Of a DNA stretch of 64,000 nt, positions 43,471 to 52,085 are shown piece by piece. Position 1 is the stretch's first letter, and every line of letters starts with the position of its first letter. Position numbers and translations under genes: made by a program. The stretch covers positions 1 to 64,000 of the forward strand of contig CAUGTZ010000003.1 of NCBI GenBank assembly GCA_959602645.1, written 5' to 3'. This stretch comes from an uncultured Collinsella sp. Its GTDB lineage: Bacteria; Actinomycetota; Coriobacteriia; Coriobacteriales; Coriobacteriaceae. The notes beneath the pieces were generated by a model, which was not told the DNA's origin, did not search any database, and was given only the letters and a program-made list of their open reading frames with translations.

Positions 43471-44382
43471 ATGAACGCTTCATCGCTTTCCTTCCAAGAC
43501 ATCATCCTGCGCCTCCAGCAGTACTGGGGCGAGCAGGGCTGCGTCATTATGCAGCCTTATGACTCCGAGGTCGGTGCCGGTACCTTCCACACCGCGACCA
43601 CGCTGCGCTCGCTCGGTCCCGCCGAGTGGCGCACCTGCTACGCTCAGCCTTGCCGCCGTCCTGCCGACGGCCGCTACGGCGAGAACCCCAACCGTATGCA
43701 GCACTACTATCAGTTCCAGGTGCTCATCAAGCCGTCTCCGGTCAACGCCCAGGAGCTTTACCTGGGGTCTCTTGCCGCTATCGGCCTGGACCCCAACGAC
43801 CATGACGTCCGTTTTGTCGAGGATGACTGGGAGAGCCCGACCCTGGGCGCCTGGGGCCTTGGCTGGGAGGTCTGGCTCAACGGCATGGAGGTCACGCAGT
43901 TTACGTACTTCCAGCAGGTGGGCGGCATCGAGGTCGACCCCGTGCCCGTCGAGATCACCTATGGCCTGGAGCGTATCGCCATGTACGCCCAGGGCGTCAA
44001 CTCGGTCTACGACCTGGTGTGGAGCTATCTGCCTGACGGCACGCCCATGACCTACGGCGACGTGTTCCTGGAGAACGAGCGCGAGTTTAGTGCCTACAAC
44101 TTTGAGGTCGCCAACGTCGAGATGATGCGTCAGAAGTTTGACGACTACGAGGCCGAGTGTCATTCCTGCCTTGAGCGCAAGCTGCCGCTGCCCGCATACG
44201 ACTGCGTCATGAAGTGCAGCCATGCCTTCAACCTGCTCGATGCCCGCGGTGCGCTGTCCGCGGTCGAGCGTGCCAACTACATCCTGCGCGTCCGCGCCGT
44301 CGCCAAGGCGTGCTGCGAGGCCTATATGGCCGAGGTCGCCGGAATCAACGAGAATGCCGACCAGGAAGGCGAGGTGGCGTAA
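43471..44382 (+). CDS. glyQ: Glycyl-tRNA synthetase, alpha subunit
   Basis: This 303-residue class II catalytic subunit has the segment QPYDSEVGAGTFHTATTLR and the YGENPNRMQHYYQFQVLIKP motif. It forms the glycine-activating half of the tetrameric enzyme. AGGGG and AGAGG lie before the ATG. No T-box leader is visible in the 59-nt upstream gap, only a TATAGT that might serve as a -10. Confidence 0.97.
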   Translation: MNASSLSFQDIILRLQQYWGEQGCVIMQPYDSEVGAGTFHTATTLRSLGPAEWRTCYAQPCRRPADGRYGENPNRMQHYYQFQVLIKPSPVNAQELYLGSLAAIGLDPNDHDVRFVEDDWESPTLGAWGLGWEVWLNGMEVTQFTYFQQVGGIEVDPVPVEITYGLERIAMYAQGVNSVYDLVWSYLPDGTPMTYGDVFLENEREFSAYNFEVANVEMMRQKFDDYEAECHSCLERKLPLPAYDCVMKCSHAFNLLDARGALSAVERANYILRVRAVAKACCEAYMAEVAGINENADQEGEVA

Positions 44383-44385
44383 GCC

Positions 44386-46482
44386 ATGGCAGACGCTAAG
44401 GATTTCCTGTTTGAGATCGGTACGGAGGAAATGCCCTCCGCACCGCTGAACAATGCCGTCAAGCAGCTTGGCACCATGATGGCCAAGGGCCTCGACGAGG
44501 CCGGTCTGGCCCATGGCGAGGTCCGCGTGATCTCAAGCCCGCGTCGTCTGGCTGCGCTCGTGTCCAACGTCGCCACCGCGACCGATGAGGTCCATGAGGT
44601 CAAGCGCGGCCCCGCGGCAAACATTGCCTTTGATGCCGACGGCAACGCCACCAAGGCCGCTCAGGGCTTCGCCCGCAAGTGCGGTGTGGCTGCCGAGGAT
44701 CTGGTTCGACGCGAGGACACTGACGGCCGCGAGTACGTGTTCGCCGAGAAGAACATTCCCTCCGCATCGGCTACCCCGATCCTGACGGCCCTGTGCGAGA
44801 AGACCATCGCCGGCCTGCAGTGGCCCAACTACCGCAGCCAGCGCTGGGGCCACGAGCACGCTACGTTTGTTCGTCCGGTCCGTTGGATCTGCTGCCTTTT
44901 GGGCGAGGACGTCGTGCCCGTGTCGTTTGCCGACGTGACGAGTGGCAACACCACGCGTGGCCATCGCGTACTTGGCCCCGGTGACCATGTGGTCGCCAGC
45001 CCCGCTGTTTACGAGCAGGTGCTTGAGGACGCTGGCGTGCTTTCTGCCGAGCGTCGTCGTGAGGCCATCCTTGCCGGCATCGCCGAGGTCGAGGCCGCTC
45101 GCCCCGGCTGCCATGTCGACACGCCCAAGAAGGTCTTTGAGGAGGTCATCAACCTCTGCGAGTGGCCGACGGTGCTCGTCGGTACCTTTGACGAGGAGTT
45201 CCTCAAGGTCCCGCACGAGATCATCTGCGAGTCCATGCTCACCAACCAGCGCTACTTCCCGATCTATGACGGCGAGGGCAAGCTTACGCGTGAGTTCGTG
45301 GTCGTTTCCAACAGCAAGCCCGAGAATGCCGAGCGCGTGATCGACGGCAACGAGCGCGTCGTGCGCGCCCGTCTGGACGACGCCAAGTTCTTCTACGAGG
45401 AGGACCTGAAGATCTCCCTCGACGAGTTCCGCGAGCGTCTGGCCAAGGTCGCCTTCCAGGAGAAGCTCGGCAGCGTGCTCGCCAAGTCCGAGCGCATTGA
45501 GCAGCTTGCGCTCGCCATCGCTCGCGAGGCCCATCTGGGCGCCCACCTGGCTGCCGATGCCGCACGCGCCGCGCACCTGTGCAAGGCCGACCTGGTGTCC
45601 AACGCCGTCGTCGAGTTCACGAGCCAGCAGGGCGTAATGGGTGGTTATTACGCCTCCGCGATGGGGGAGAACGACAAGGTCGCCCACGCCATTCGCGATC
45701 ATTATCGTCCCCGCTTTGCCGGTGATGAGCTGCCCGAGGGCACCGCTGGCTGCATCGTGGCCTGTGCCGACAAGCTCGATACCATTGCCGGTATTTTTGC
45801 CATCGGCGAGCCCCCGACCGGCTCTTCGGACCCCTACGCGCTGCGTCGCGCCGCCATCGGCATCATCAACATCCTGCGCGATCGTCTGCCGATCGACCCC
45901 ACGTCGCTGATCGACTTCGCCCTTGAGCTCTATAGCGAGCAGGGCATTGAGTTTGACGCCGCCGAGGTCGCCCAGCAGGTCCGCGACTTCTTCCACGGCC
46001 GCCTGGTGAGCATGGCCCGCGATGAGAAGATTCCGGCCGATACCGTTGCCGCCGTCTCCGCGGTGCACATCATCGCCCCGTCCATCTTCTTCGCCCGCTG
46101 TGCCGCGCTCGATGAGGCCCGCAAGAACGATGCCGAGACCTTCGACAACCTGGCTACCGCCTATGCCCGCGCCGCGCACATCTCCAAGCCCGAGCTGGGT
46201 GCGGAGTACGACCGCAGCCTGATGGGCGAGGCCGAGCTCGCGCTCGCCGATGCCTCCGAGGCTGCTCAGACCGCTGTCGATGCCGCCCTTGCTGCCGAGG
46301 ATTACCCGTCCGCATTTGCCGCTCTTGCCGCCCTGCGTGCCCCCATCGACCGCTTCTTCGACGAGGTCATGGTCATGGACAAGGACGAGCAGCTCCGCGA
46401 TAATCGCCTTAAGCTGCTCAACCGCTTCGAGGCCGTTTTCTCCGGCATCGCCAACATCGGTGAGCTTGCCCGCAAAAAGTAA
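44386..46482 (+). CDS. glyS: Glycyl-tRNA synthetase, beta subunit
   Basis: This 698-residue tRNA-binding subunit starts with FLFEIGTEEMPS and has the PNYRSQRWGHEHATFVRPVRW and FYEEDLK segments typical of GlyS, plus an HD-like and a C-terminal DALR-type anticodon-binding region. It follows glyQ after 3 nt. Confidence 0.97.
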   Translation: MADAKDFLFEIGTEEMPSAPLNNAVKQLGTMMAKGLDEAGLAHGEVRVISSPRRLAALVSNVATATDEVHEVKRGPAANIAFDADGNATKAAQGFARKCGVAAEDLVRREDTDGREYVFAEKNIPSASATPILTALCEKTIAGLQWPNYRSQRWGHEHATFVRPVRWICCLLGEDVVPVSFADVTSGNTTRGHRVLGPGDHVVASPAVYEQVLEDAGVLSAERRREAILAGIAEVEAARPGCHVDTPKKVFEEVINLCEWPTVLVGTFDEEFLKVPHEIICESMLTNQRYFPIYDGEGKLTREFVVVSNSKPENAERVIDGNERVVRARLDDAKFFYEEDLKISLDEFRERLAKVAFQEKLGSVLAKSERIEQLALAIAREAHLGAHLAADAARAAHLCKADLVSNAVVEFTSQQGVMGGYYASAMGENDKVAHAIRDHYRPRFAGDELPEGTAGCIVACADKLDTIAGIFAIGEPPTGSSDPYALRRAAIGIINILRDRLPIDPTSLIDFALELYSEQGIEFDAAEVAQQVRDFFHGRLVSMARDEKIPADTVAAVSAVHIIAPSIFFARCAALDEARKNDAETFDNLATAYARAAHISKPELGAEYDRSLMGEAELALADASEAAQTAVDAALAAEDYPSAFAALAALRAPIDRFFDEVMVMDKDEQLRDNRLKLLNRFEAVFSGIANIGELARKK

Positions 46483-46516
46483 GCCAGCCTGCGCATAAGC
46501 GCAAAAGGAGCCCCGC

Positions 46517-47392
46517 ATGGATTGCCCGGTCACCGCTCGTCCCACCGTTATCGTTATCTCCGACTCGCTCGGTGATACCGCTTGTGAGGTGGTGCTTGCG
46601 GCGTCCGGGCAATTTGATGAAGGGGCTTTTCGTGTTTTGCGCCTGCCCAAGGTGACCTCGGTGGAGCAGGTCAAGTCGTTTGTGGGACCGCGCGTCGATG
46701 CCGACCATCGCGATATTGCCGTGTTCCATACCATCGTCGACCCGGCGCTGCGCGCTCGCGTGCTCGACTACCTGAGCATGCTGCATATTCGTTCGGTTGA
46801 CCTGATCGGCCCGACGCTCGCCGTGCTGTCGTCGCTCATCGGTGCGGTGCCCAAGGGCGTTGCGGGCGTGATTCATAAGACCGATGACCGCTATTTCCAT
46901 CGCATCGAGGCCATGGAGTATTTCGTTGAGCACGATGACGGGCGCGGCTGCGACGATCTGTCGGGGGCCGATATCGTGCTGCTGGGCGTATCGCGTACGT
47001 CCAAGACGCCGCTGTCGATGTATTTGGCCTATCAGGGTTACAAGGTCGCCAATGTTCCTTTGGCCCATGGCATGGAGCCGCCGAAGTCAATTTACGAGGT
47101 TGACCCGATGCGGTTGTTCGGCTTGATTTCGACCGTTGGCGTCATCTCCGAGATTCGCGATAGCCGCTTGGGCGATGACTATGCTCGCGCCGTCGCTGGC
47201 TCCTATGCCGAGCCCGAGAGCGTGCGCAGTGAGCTTGAGGAGGCCCGCGCCCTCATGACGCGCCTGGGCTGCTTTGTGGTGCGTACCGATGGTAAGGCGA
47301 TCGAGGAGAGCGCCTCCGAGATCATCGCTCACCTCGAAGAGATTCAAGAGGCAAGAGCCAGCCGGGCCGCCCGCCGCGCCCAACAGCAGTAG
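46517..47392 (+). CDS. Pyruvate phosphate dikinase regulatory protein (DUF299 kinase/pyrophosphorylase)
   Basis: This 291-residue protein belongs to the PpsR/PDRP family, which uses ADP to phosphorylate PPDK on a Thr near the catalytic His and removes the phosphate with Pi. GVSRTSKTPLSMYLA is the family P-loop-like motif, and ISDSLGDTA and the PLAHGMEPP segment are also typical. AAAAGGAG precedes the ATG. PPDK is the next gene, 321 nt on, and carries the target Thr (Thr476), so the match is functional as well as positional. Confidence 0.9.
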   Translation: MDCPVTARPTVIVISDSLGDTACEVVLAASGQFDEGAFRVLRLPKVTSVEQVKSFVGPRVDADHRDIAVFHTIVDPALRARVLDYLSMLHIRSVDLIGPTLAVLSSLIGAVPKGVAGVIHKTDDRYFHRIEAMEYFVEHDDGRGCDDLSGADIVLLGVSRTSKTPLSMYLAYQGYKVANVPLAHGMEPPKSIYEVDPMRLFGLISTVGVISEIRDSRLGDDYARAVAGSYAEPESVRSELEEARALMTRLGCFVVRTDGKAIEESASEIIAHLEEIQEARASRAARRAQQQ

Positions 47393-47404
47393 TCCTTTCT
47401 GGGA

Positions 47405-47463
47405 TGATTTTTCTGGGACGGGGTCGAACGCTCGTGTGGGGGTAGCTAAAAAAGCCCCGTCCC
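47405..47463. repeat. Full copy of the GGGACGGGG palindromic element
   Basis: Inverted arms at 47415-47423 and 47455-47463 enclose 31 nt. The left 18 nt (47405-47422) recur exactly at 13727-13744. The right part recurs on the other strand at 39381-39403. It may also end the preceding transcript, but no T-tract follows the right arm. Confidence 0.65.
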
Positions 47464-47543
47464 AAATTAGCTATTTATGGTAAAGCGATTTAGCAAATTA
47501 CTTGCGTTTGACCTGCTAGTTTATTGTAGTGGTATCTTCATAA

Positions 47544-47591
47544 GGTAACCACCTTTACCTACCGTTTACCGCTAGTTTTAGCACGTTTACC
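47544..47591 (+). promoter_or_regulatory. Phased TTTACC repeats (candidate operator)
   Basis: TTTACC occurs at 47554, 47565 and 47586, i.e. spaced 11 and 21 nt, about one and two helical turns. GGTAAC at 47544 and GGTAAA at 47479 lie in the opposite sense. This looks like a multi-site operator or binding array upstream of ppdK. Confidence 0.45.
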
Positions 47592-47713
47592 AAACCTCGT
47601 ATCCTCTGCTCAAGCCCCTTTAAATCCCGCCGTATAGTACCCTCACGGCCCGCATCCGGCGGGTCGATTCGTCACCACGGTCGTGCGCGAGAGCGCATGG
47701 AAGGGGAAGTATC

Positions 47714-50464
47714 GTGAGCGATTGCAAGAGGGTTTACCGTTTTGGAACCGACGCCCAGGGCACCTGTGTCACTGAGGGCGATAAGTCCATGAACTTCGTG
47801 CTTGGCGGCAAGGGCGCAAACCTTGCCGAGATGAGCCGCATCGGCCTGCCGGTTCCCGGTGGCTTTACCATTACCTGCCAGACCTGTGTCGAGTACTCCG
47901 GTGCCGGCAACGTGTGGCCCGAAGGCGCACTCGATGAAATCGTTGCCGCCGAGGCCGACCTCGAGGTCCGCTGCGGCAAAAAGCTCGGCGACGCCTCCGA
48001 TCCGCTGCTCGTGTCGGTTCGCTCGGGAGCTCCATTTTCCATGCCCGGCATGATGGACACGGTCCTCAACTTGGGCCTCAACGACGACTCCGTTCAGGGT
48101 CTCATTGCCCAGACGCAAAATCCGCGTTTTGCCTGGGATAGCTACCGCCGCTTTATCCAGATGTTCTCCAACGTCGTTATGAGTGTCGACGCCGACCTGT
48201 TCGAGAACGCGCTGACCCAGGCTCGTCTGGTCGCCGACGTCCGTGTCGACTCCGAGCTTTCGGCCGAGGACCTTCAGGAGCTCGTGGAGACCTTCAAGGG
48301 CATCTTCTCCGAGAACGTCGAGGCCGTCCTGTATCCCGAGCTCGAGGTCGTCGATGGCAAGCCCGTCTTCCCGCACGACCCGGAGCTCCAGCTGCGCCTT
48401 GCCATCCAGGCCGTCTTTGGCAGCTGGATGAACGAGCGCGCCTGCATCTACCGCAAGCAGCATGGCATTTCCGACGAACTCGGCACCGCCGTCAACGTCC
48501 AGGCCATGGCCTTTGGCAACAAGGGCGAGACCTCTGCGACCGGCGTCGCCTTTACGCGCAACCCGGCCGACGGCACCAAGGAGTTCTACGGCGACTTCTT
48601 GGTCAACGCCCAGGGCGAGGACGTCGTCGCCGGCATTCGCAACACCGAGCCCATCGCCGATCTCAAGACCACTCCGGGCCTCGAGTCCGCAGGCGAGGAG
48701 CTCGAGCGCGTGTTCCTGACACTTGAGGATCATTATCGCGATATGTGCGATATCGAGTTCACCATCGAGCAGGGCAAGCTCTGGATGCTCCAGACCCGCG
48801 TGGGCAAGCGTACCGCCACCGCCGCCCTGCGCATTGCCATCGAGATGGTTGAGGAGGGCCTGATCACTCGCGAGGAGGCCGTCAGCCGCATCGACCCAGC
48901 ACAACTCGACCAGCTCCTGCATCCGCAGTTCGACGCGTCTAAGATGTACGAGGCACTTGCTACCGGCCTCAATGCCAGCCCTGGTGCCGCCGTGGGCGAG
49001 GTCGTGTTCTCGAGCGACGATGCCGTCGCGCGCGCCAACGAGGGTCACAAGGTCATTCTGGTTCGCTGGGAGACCAACCCCGATGACCTGAAGGGCATGG
49101 TCGCCGCCGAGGGCATCCTGACCAGCCACGGTGGCAAGACGAGCCATGCCGCCGTTATCGCCCGCGGTATGGGTACGCCCTGCGTCTGCGGCGTCGAGCG
49201 CTTCCACATCGACGCCGCCGAGAAGGTCGTGCGCATCGAGGGCAGCGACCGCGTGCTGCGCGAGGGTGATGTCATCTCCATCGACGGCACCCAGGGTATC
49301 GTCGTCGATGGCGCCGTTGATCTGGTTTCGGCCGAGCTCACCGGCGATCTGGACACCATCCTGTCCTGGGCTGACGAGATTCGTCTGGACGAGACCTGTG
49401 ACCACGCCAACCACGTACGCGTCAACGCCGATAACCCCGAGGACGCCGCGCTCGCGCTCGAGTTTGGCGCCGAGGCCATCGGCCTATGCCGCACCGAGCA
49501 TATGTTCCTGGGCGATCGCAAGAACATTATCCAGAGCTTCATCCTGTCCGACGACGAGGCCGTGAAGCAGCAGGCCCTCGCCGATCTGCTCAAGGTCCAG
49601 ACGGAGGACTTCCTGGCGATGTTCAAGACCATGTCCGGTCGCGATGTAGTCGTTCGTCTGCTCGATCCTCCGCTGCATGAGTTCTTGGATAATCCTCGCG
49701 AGCTCGAGGTCGCCATCACCAAGAAGGAAGCCGCTGGCGCCGGCGAGGAAGAGCTTGCCGCCTTGCGTGCCCGCCTACGTCGCATCGACGGCATGGTCGA
49801 GTCCAATCCGATGCTCGGCTTGCGCGGCGTGCGCCTGTCCGTCGTCTTTGGTGACCTGCCGCTCATGCAGGTTCGCGCCGTCGCCACGGCTGCCGCCCGC
49901 CTTATCAAGGAGGGCGTCGACCCGCGTCCCGAGATTATGGTTCCGCTCGTCTCCATCACGGCTGAGCATGTCCAGATCCGCGAGGTCATCGAGCGCGTGA
50001 TCGCCGAGGTTTCCGCCGAGGAGGGCGTCGAGCTCAACATTCCCGTGGGCACGATGCTCGAGCTGCCGCGCGCCTGCATGGTCGCCGATGAGATCGCGAA
50101 GTACGCTGACTTCTTCTGCTTTGGTACCAACGACCTTACCCAGACGACCTTCGGTTTCTCGCGCGACGACGCCGAGGCCAAGTTCATCCCGCTGTACCTG
50201 CACAAGAAGATCTTGAAGGACAACCCCTTCGAGACCATCGACTCGGCGGTGCTGGAGCTCGTGCGCATGGCTGTCGAGAAAGGTCGCGCCACCAACCCCG
50301 ACATGCACTTTGGCGTGTGCGGTGAGCACGGCGGCGACCCCAAGTCCATCAAGGCCTTGTTTAACGTGGCCGACGTGGACTACGTGTCCTGTTCGCCCTA
50401 TCGCGTGCCCCTCGCGCGCCTGGCTGCCGCCCAGGCCAAGCTCGAGGCCAAGCGTTCCGTCTAA
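47714..50464 (+). CDS. ppdK: Pyruvate, phosphate dikinase
   Basis: This 916-residue enzyme interconverts pyruvate, ATP and Pi with PEP, AMP and PPi. The N-terminal ATP-grasp part has LGGKGANLAEM and the SVRSGAPFSMPGMMDT loop. The swivelling domain has GGKTSHAAVIARGMG, with catalytic His478 and regulatory Thr476. The C-terminal PEP barrel has FGTNDLTQTTFGFSRDD and GVCGEHGGDP. It starts at GTG 47714 with GAAGGGGAAG upstream, although the next residues also allow later starts. Fermentative anaerobes use it for glycolysis or gluconeogenesis. Confidence 0.96.
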   Translation: MSDCKRVYRFGTDAQGTCVTEGDKSMNFVLGGKGANLAEMSRIGLPVPGGFTITCQTCVEYSGAGNVWPEGALDEIVAAEADLEVRCGKKLGDASDPLLVSVRSGAPFSMPGMMDTVLNLGLNDDSVQGLIAQTQNPRFAWDSYRRFIQMFSNVVMSVDADLFENALTQARLVADVRVDSELSAEDLQELVETFKGIFSENVEAVLYPELEVVDGKPVFPHDPELQLRLAIQAVFGSWMNERACIYRKQHGISDELGTAVNVQAMAFGNKGETSATGVAFTRNPADGTKEFYGDFLVNAQGEDVVAGIRNTEPIADLKTTPGLESAGEELERVFLTLEDHYRDMCDIEFTIEQGKLWMLQTRVGKRTATAALRIAIEMVEEGLITREEAVSRIDPAQLDQLLHPQFDASKMYEALATGLNASPGAAVGEVVFSSDDAVARANEGHKVILVRWETNPDDLKGMVAAEGILTSHGGKTSHAAVIARGMGTPCVCGVERFHIDAAEKVVRIEGSDRVLREGDVISIDGTQGIVVDGAVDLVSAELTGDLDTILSWADEIRLDETCDHANHVRVNADNPEDAALALEFGAEAIGLCRTEHMFLGDRKNIIQSFILSDDEAVKQQALADLLKVQTEDFLAMFKTMSGRDVVVRLLDPPLHEFLDNPRELEVAITKKEAAGAGEEELAALRARLRRIDGMVESNPMLGLRGVRLSVVFGDLPLMQVRAVATAAARLIKEGVDPRPEIMVPLVSITAEHVQIREVIERVIAEVSAEEGVELNIPVGTMLELPRACMVADEIAKYADFFCFGTNDLTQTTFGFSRDDAEAKFIPLYLHKKILKDNPFETIDSAVLELVRMAVEKGRATNPDMHFGVCGEHGGDPKSIKALFNVADVDYVSCSPYRVPLARLAAAQAKLEAKRSV

Positions 50465-50502
50465 CGTTTTGGGTTTGGGCGCCTAGCGTAGCCCCCTTCA
50501 CG

Positions 50503-50530
50503 CCGCCCGTCTCATTCGTGAGGCGGGCGG
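50503..50530 (+). terminator. Possible terminator after ppdK
   Basis: An 11-bp stem (50503-50513 with 50520-50530, one G-T pair) with a 6-nt loop. The T's that follow are interrupted, so termination may be weak. Confidence 0.5.
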
Positions 50531-50576
50531 TTATCATGTGTGGGTTTTGTCTTTTTGTCTGCGTAAAAAATTGTTC

Positions 50577-50604
50577 TTGCAGCAGAAACCCGCGCGTGTA
50601 TACT
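50577..50604 (+). promoter_or_regulatory. Promoter of rplS
   Basis: TTGCAG (50577-50582) and TATACT (50599-50604) with a 16-nt spacer. Confidence 0.75.
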
Positions 50605-50625
50605 CGAATACGTTTGTTCAACTAC

Positions 50626-50651
50626 GTGCCGGCCTAGGTGGAACGGCACCT
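50626..50651 (+). promoter_or_regulatory. rplS leader with two mutually exclusive hairpins
   Basis: GTGCCG (50626-50631) can pair with CGGCAC (50644-50649), or AGGTG (50636-50640) with CACCT (50647-50651). The two helices share their 3' arm, and the rplS ribosome site AAGGA lies 11-15 nt downstream. This could be an autoregulatory ribosomal-protein leader. Confidence 0.4.
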
Positions 50652-50673
50652 CTAGAAGAGTAAGGAATTGCAC

Positions 50674-51015
50674 ATGGATTACATCCGCGCAATCGAGCGT
50701 CAGCAGATCCGCGAGGACATTCCTCAGGTTCGCGTTGCCGACAACGTCAAGGTTCACTACCGCATTAAGGAAGGCGACCGCGAGCGCATCCAGGTCTTCC
50801 AGGGCGACGTCATCCGCATGGCCGGCGCCGGTGCCCGCGAGACCTTCACCGTCCGCAAGATTTCCTTCGGTGTCGGTGTTGAGCGTACCTTCCCGCTTCA
50901 CAGCCCCAAGATCGCCAAGCTCGAGGTCGTTCGTCATGGTCGCGTCCGTCGAGCCAAGCTGTACTACCTCCGCGACAAGGTGGGCAAGGCTGCTCGCATC
51001 CCCAAGAAGCGCTAA
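50674..51015 (+). CDS. rplS: 50S ribosomal protein L19
   Basis: This 113-residue protein shows the L19 core: DNVKVHYRIKEGDRERIQVFQGDVI, RETFTVRKISFGVGVERTFPLHSP and RRAKLYYLRDKVGKAARI. The ATG at 50674 has AAGGA upstream. It is transcribed from its own promoter rather than from the trmD operon. Confidence 0.97.
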   Translation: MDYIRAIERQQIREDIPQVRVADNVKVHYRIKEGDRERIQVFQGDVIRMAGAGARETFTVRKISFGVGVERTFPLHSPKIAKLEVVRHGRVRRAKLYYLRDKVGKAARIPKKR

Positions 51016-51049
51016 GAAGATCGCAGCGTCCGTCCACTCGTTTGGACAC

Positions 51050-51080
51050 AAGGGCCACCTTCGGGTGGCCCTTCTTTTTA
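51050..51080 (+). terminator. Terminator after rplS
   Basis: A perfect 10-bp stem (51050-51059 with 51064-51073) capped by a TTCG tetraloop and followed by CTTTTTAT. Confidence 0.92.
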
Positions 51081-51108
51081 TCTGATTTGCATGCAAGGAG
51101 GGCCTGGT

Positions 51109-51897
51109 ATGGCCAATATGACGAGCTCGGTTTCGGCATCGCAGGTTGCCGGCGAGCTGGCGAGCGCCACGTTCGAGGAGATTCCCGCCCTCGTGGAGCA
51201 TTATCGCGAGGATCCGCGCCTGCAGGTGATCAAGGCTTGCGAACGTGCCCTTAAGCGCCATGCCAAGGAACTTTCCGAACGCGAGCGCGTCAACGGCATG
51301 TACGAGCTTATGCATGAGCTCGGTGGTGATGGCGTTGTCGTGGGTGTCGACGAGGTGGGCCGTGGCTCGGTAGCGGGTCCCTTGACCGTGTGTGCCGTGT
51401 GTCTTCCGATGGAGCCGCGCATCTGGGGCATCAACGATTCTAAAAAGCTCACGCCGGCGCGCCGCGAGCTGCTCTCGGTGAAGATTGCCGAGGTGGCGAC
51501 TGCTATCGGCTTTTGCCATATCGCTCCCGCAGATATCGATGAGATGGGCATGGCCCGCGCCATTCGAGCCGCTGTCGCGGGCGCCGTGGCAGATACGGGG
51601 CTTGAGCCCGATTGCGTGCTTATGGACGGTAACCCCCTGGGCGCCGTGCCCCATGAGCGCGACGTGGTCAAGGGCGATGCCAAGATCGCCTGTATCGCCG
51701 CGGCATCCATCATGGCAAAGGTCACGCGTGACGAGATGATGGTCGAGTACGATGCCGAGTATCCCGAGTACCATTTGGCCGAATCGAAAGGCTATGCGAG
51801 TCCCGAGCACATCGAGGCCATTCGCAAACATGGACTTTGTCCGCTGCACCGCGTGAGCTTTTGCGGAAACTTTCTGCAGACTGAGCGCCTTTTTTAA
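51109..51897 (+). CDS. rnhB: Ribonuclease HII
   Basis: This 262-residue enzyme removes ribonucleotides and RNA primers from DNA. GVDEVGRGSVAGP and INDSKKLTPARRE hold the catalytic Asp and Glu residues; MDGNPLGAV and AKVTRDEMM complete the set. An N-terminal domain of about 75 residues precedes the catalytic core, as in the long Bacillus form. ATG 51109 has AAGGAGG 7 nt upstream. Confidence 0.95.
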   Translation: MANMTSSVSASQVAGELASATFEEIPALVEHYREDPRLQVIKACERALKRHAKELSERERVNGMYELMHELGGDGVVVGVDEVGRGSVAGPLTVCAVCLPMEPRIWGINDSKKLTPARRELLSVKIAEVATAIGFCHIAPADIDEMGMARAIRAAVAGAVADTGLEPDCVLMDGNPLGAVPHERDVVKGDAKIACIAAASIMAKVTRDEMMVEYDAEYPEYHLAESKGYASPEHIEAIRKHGLCPLHRVSFCGNFLQTERLF

Positions 51898-52085
51898 GGC
51901 AATTGTGGAGACAGGGACCTTAAGGGTTCTATAAACCTGCTGGTAGGGGCCGTGTGCAACGCTATTGTTGCGCGCGGCCCCTCATTTGTCGGCATTTGGT
52001 TGGTTTTTGGTTTGCTTCCGGTACTTACCCGCGTGAAACCTGCCCTCATTATCGAGGCAATGCAGGGAGTGGGAAAGGAGACCCC

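Larger units (their letters stand above)
47393..47713 (+). other. Long intergenic region upstream of ppdK: palindromic repeat and TTTACC cluster
   Basis: This 321-nt gap carries no credible gene. It contains a GGGACGGGG/CCCCGTCCC palindrome (47415-47463), a set of TTTACC/GGTAA(A/C) hexamers (47479-47591) and a possible -10 TATAGT near 47633, and ends with GGAAGGGGAAG before the ppdK GTG. A regulated promoter region is likely. Confidence 0.6.

Noticed and set aside
44533..46734. A 733-codon minus-strand frame opposite glyS
   Set aside because: Antisense shadow of a clear glycyl-tRNA synthetase subunit; no ribosome site or family motifs.
47672..49414. A 580-codon minus-strand frame opposite ppdK
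   Set aside because: Antisense shadow; residue make-up is low-complexity and mirrors the ppdK codons.
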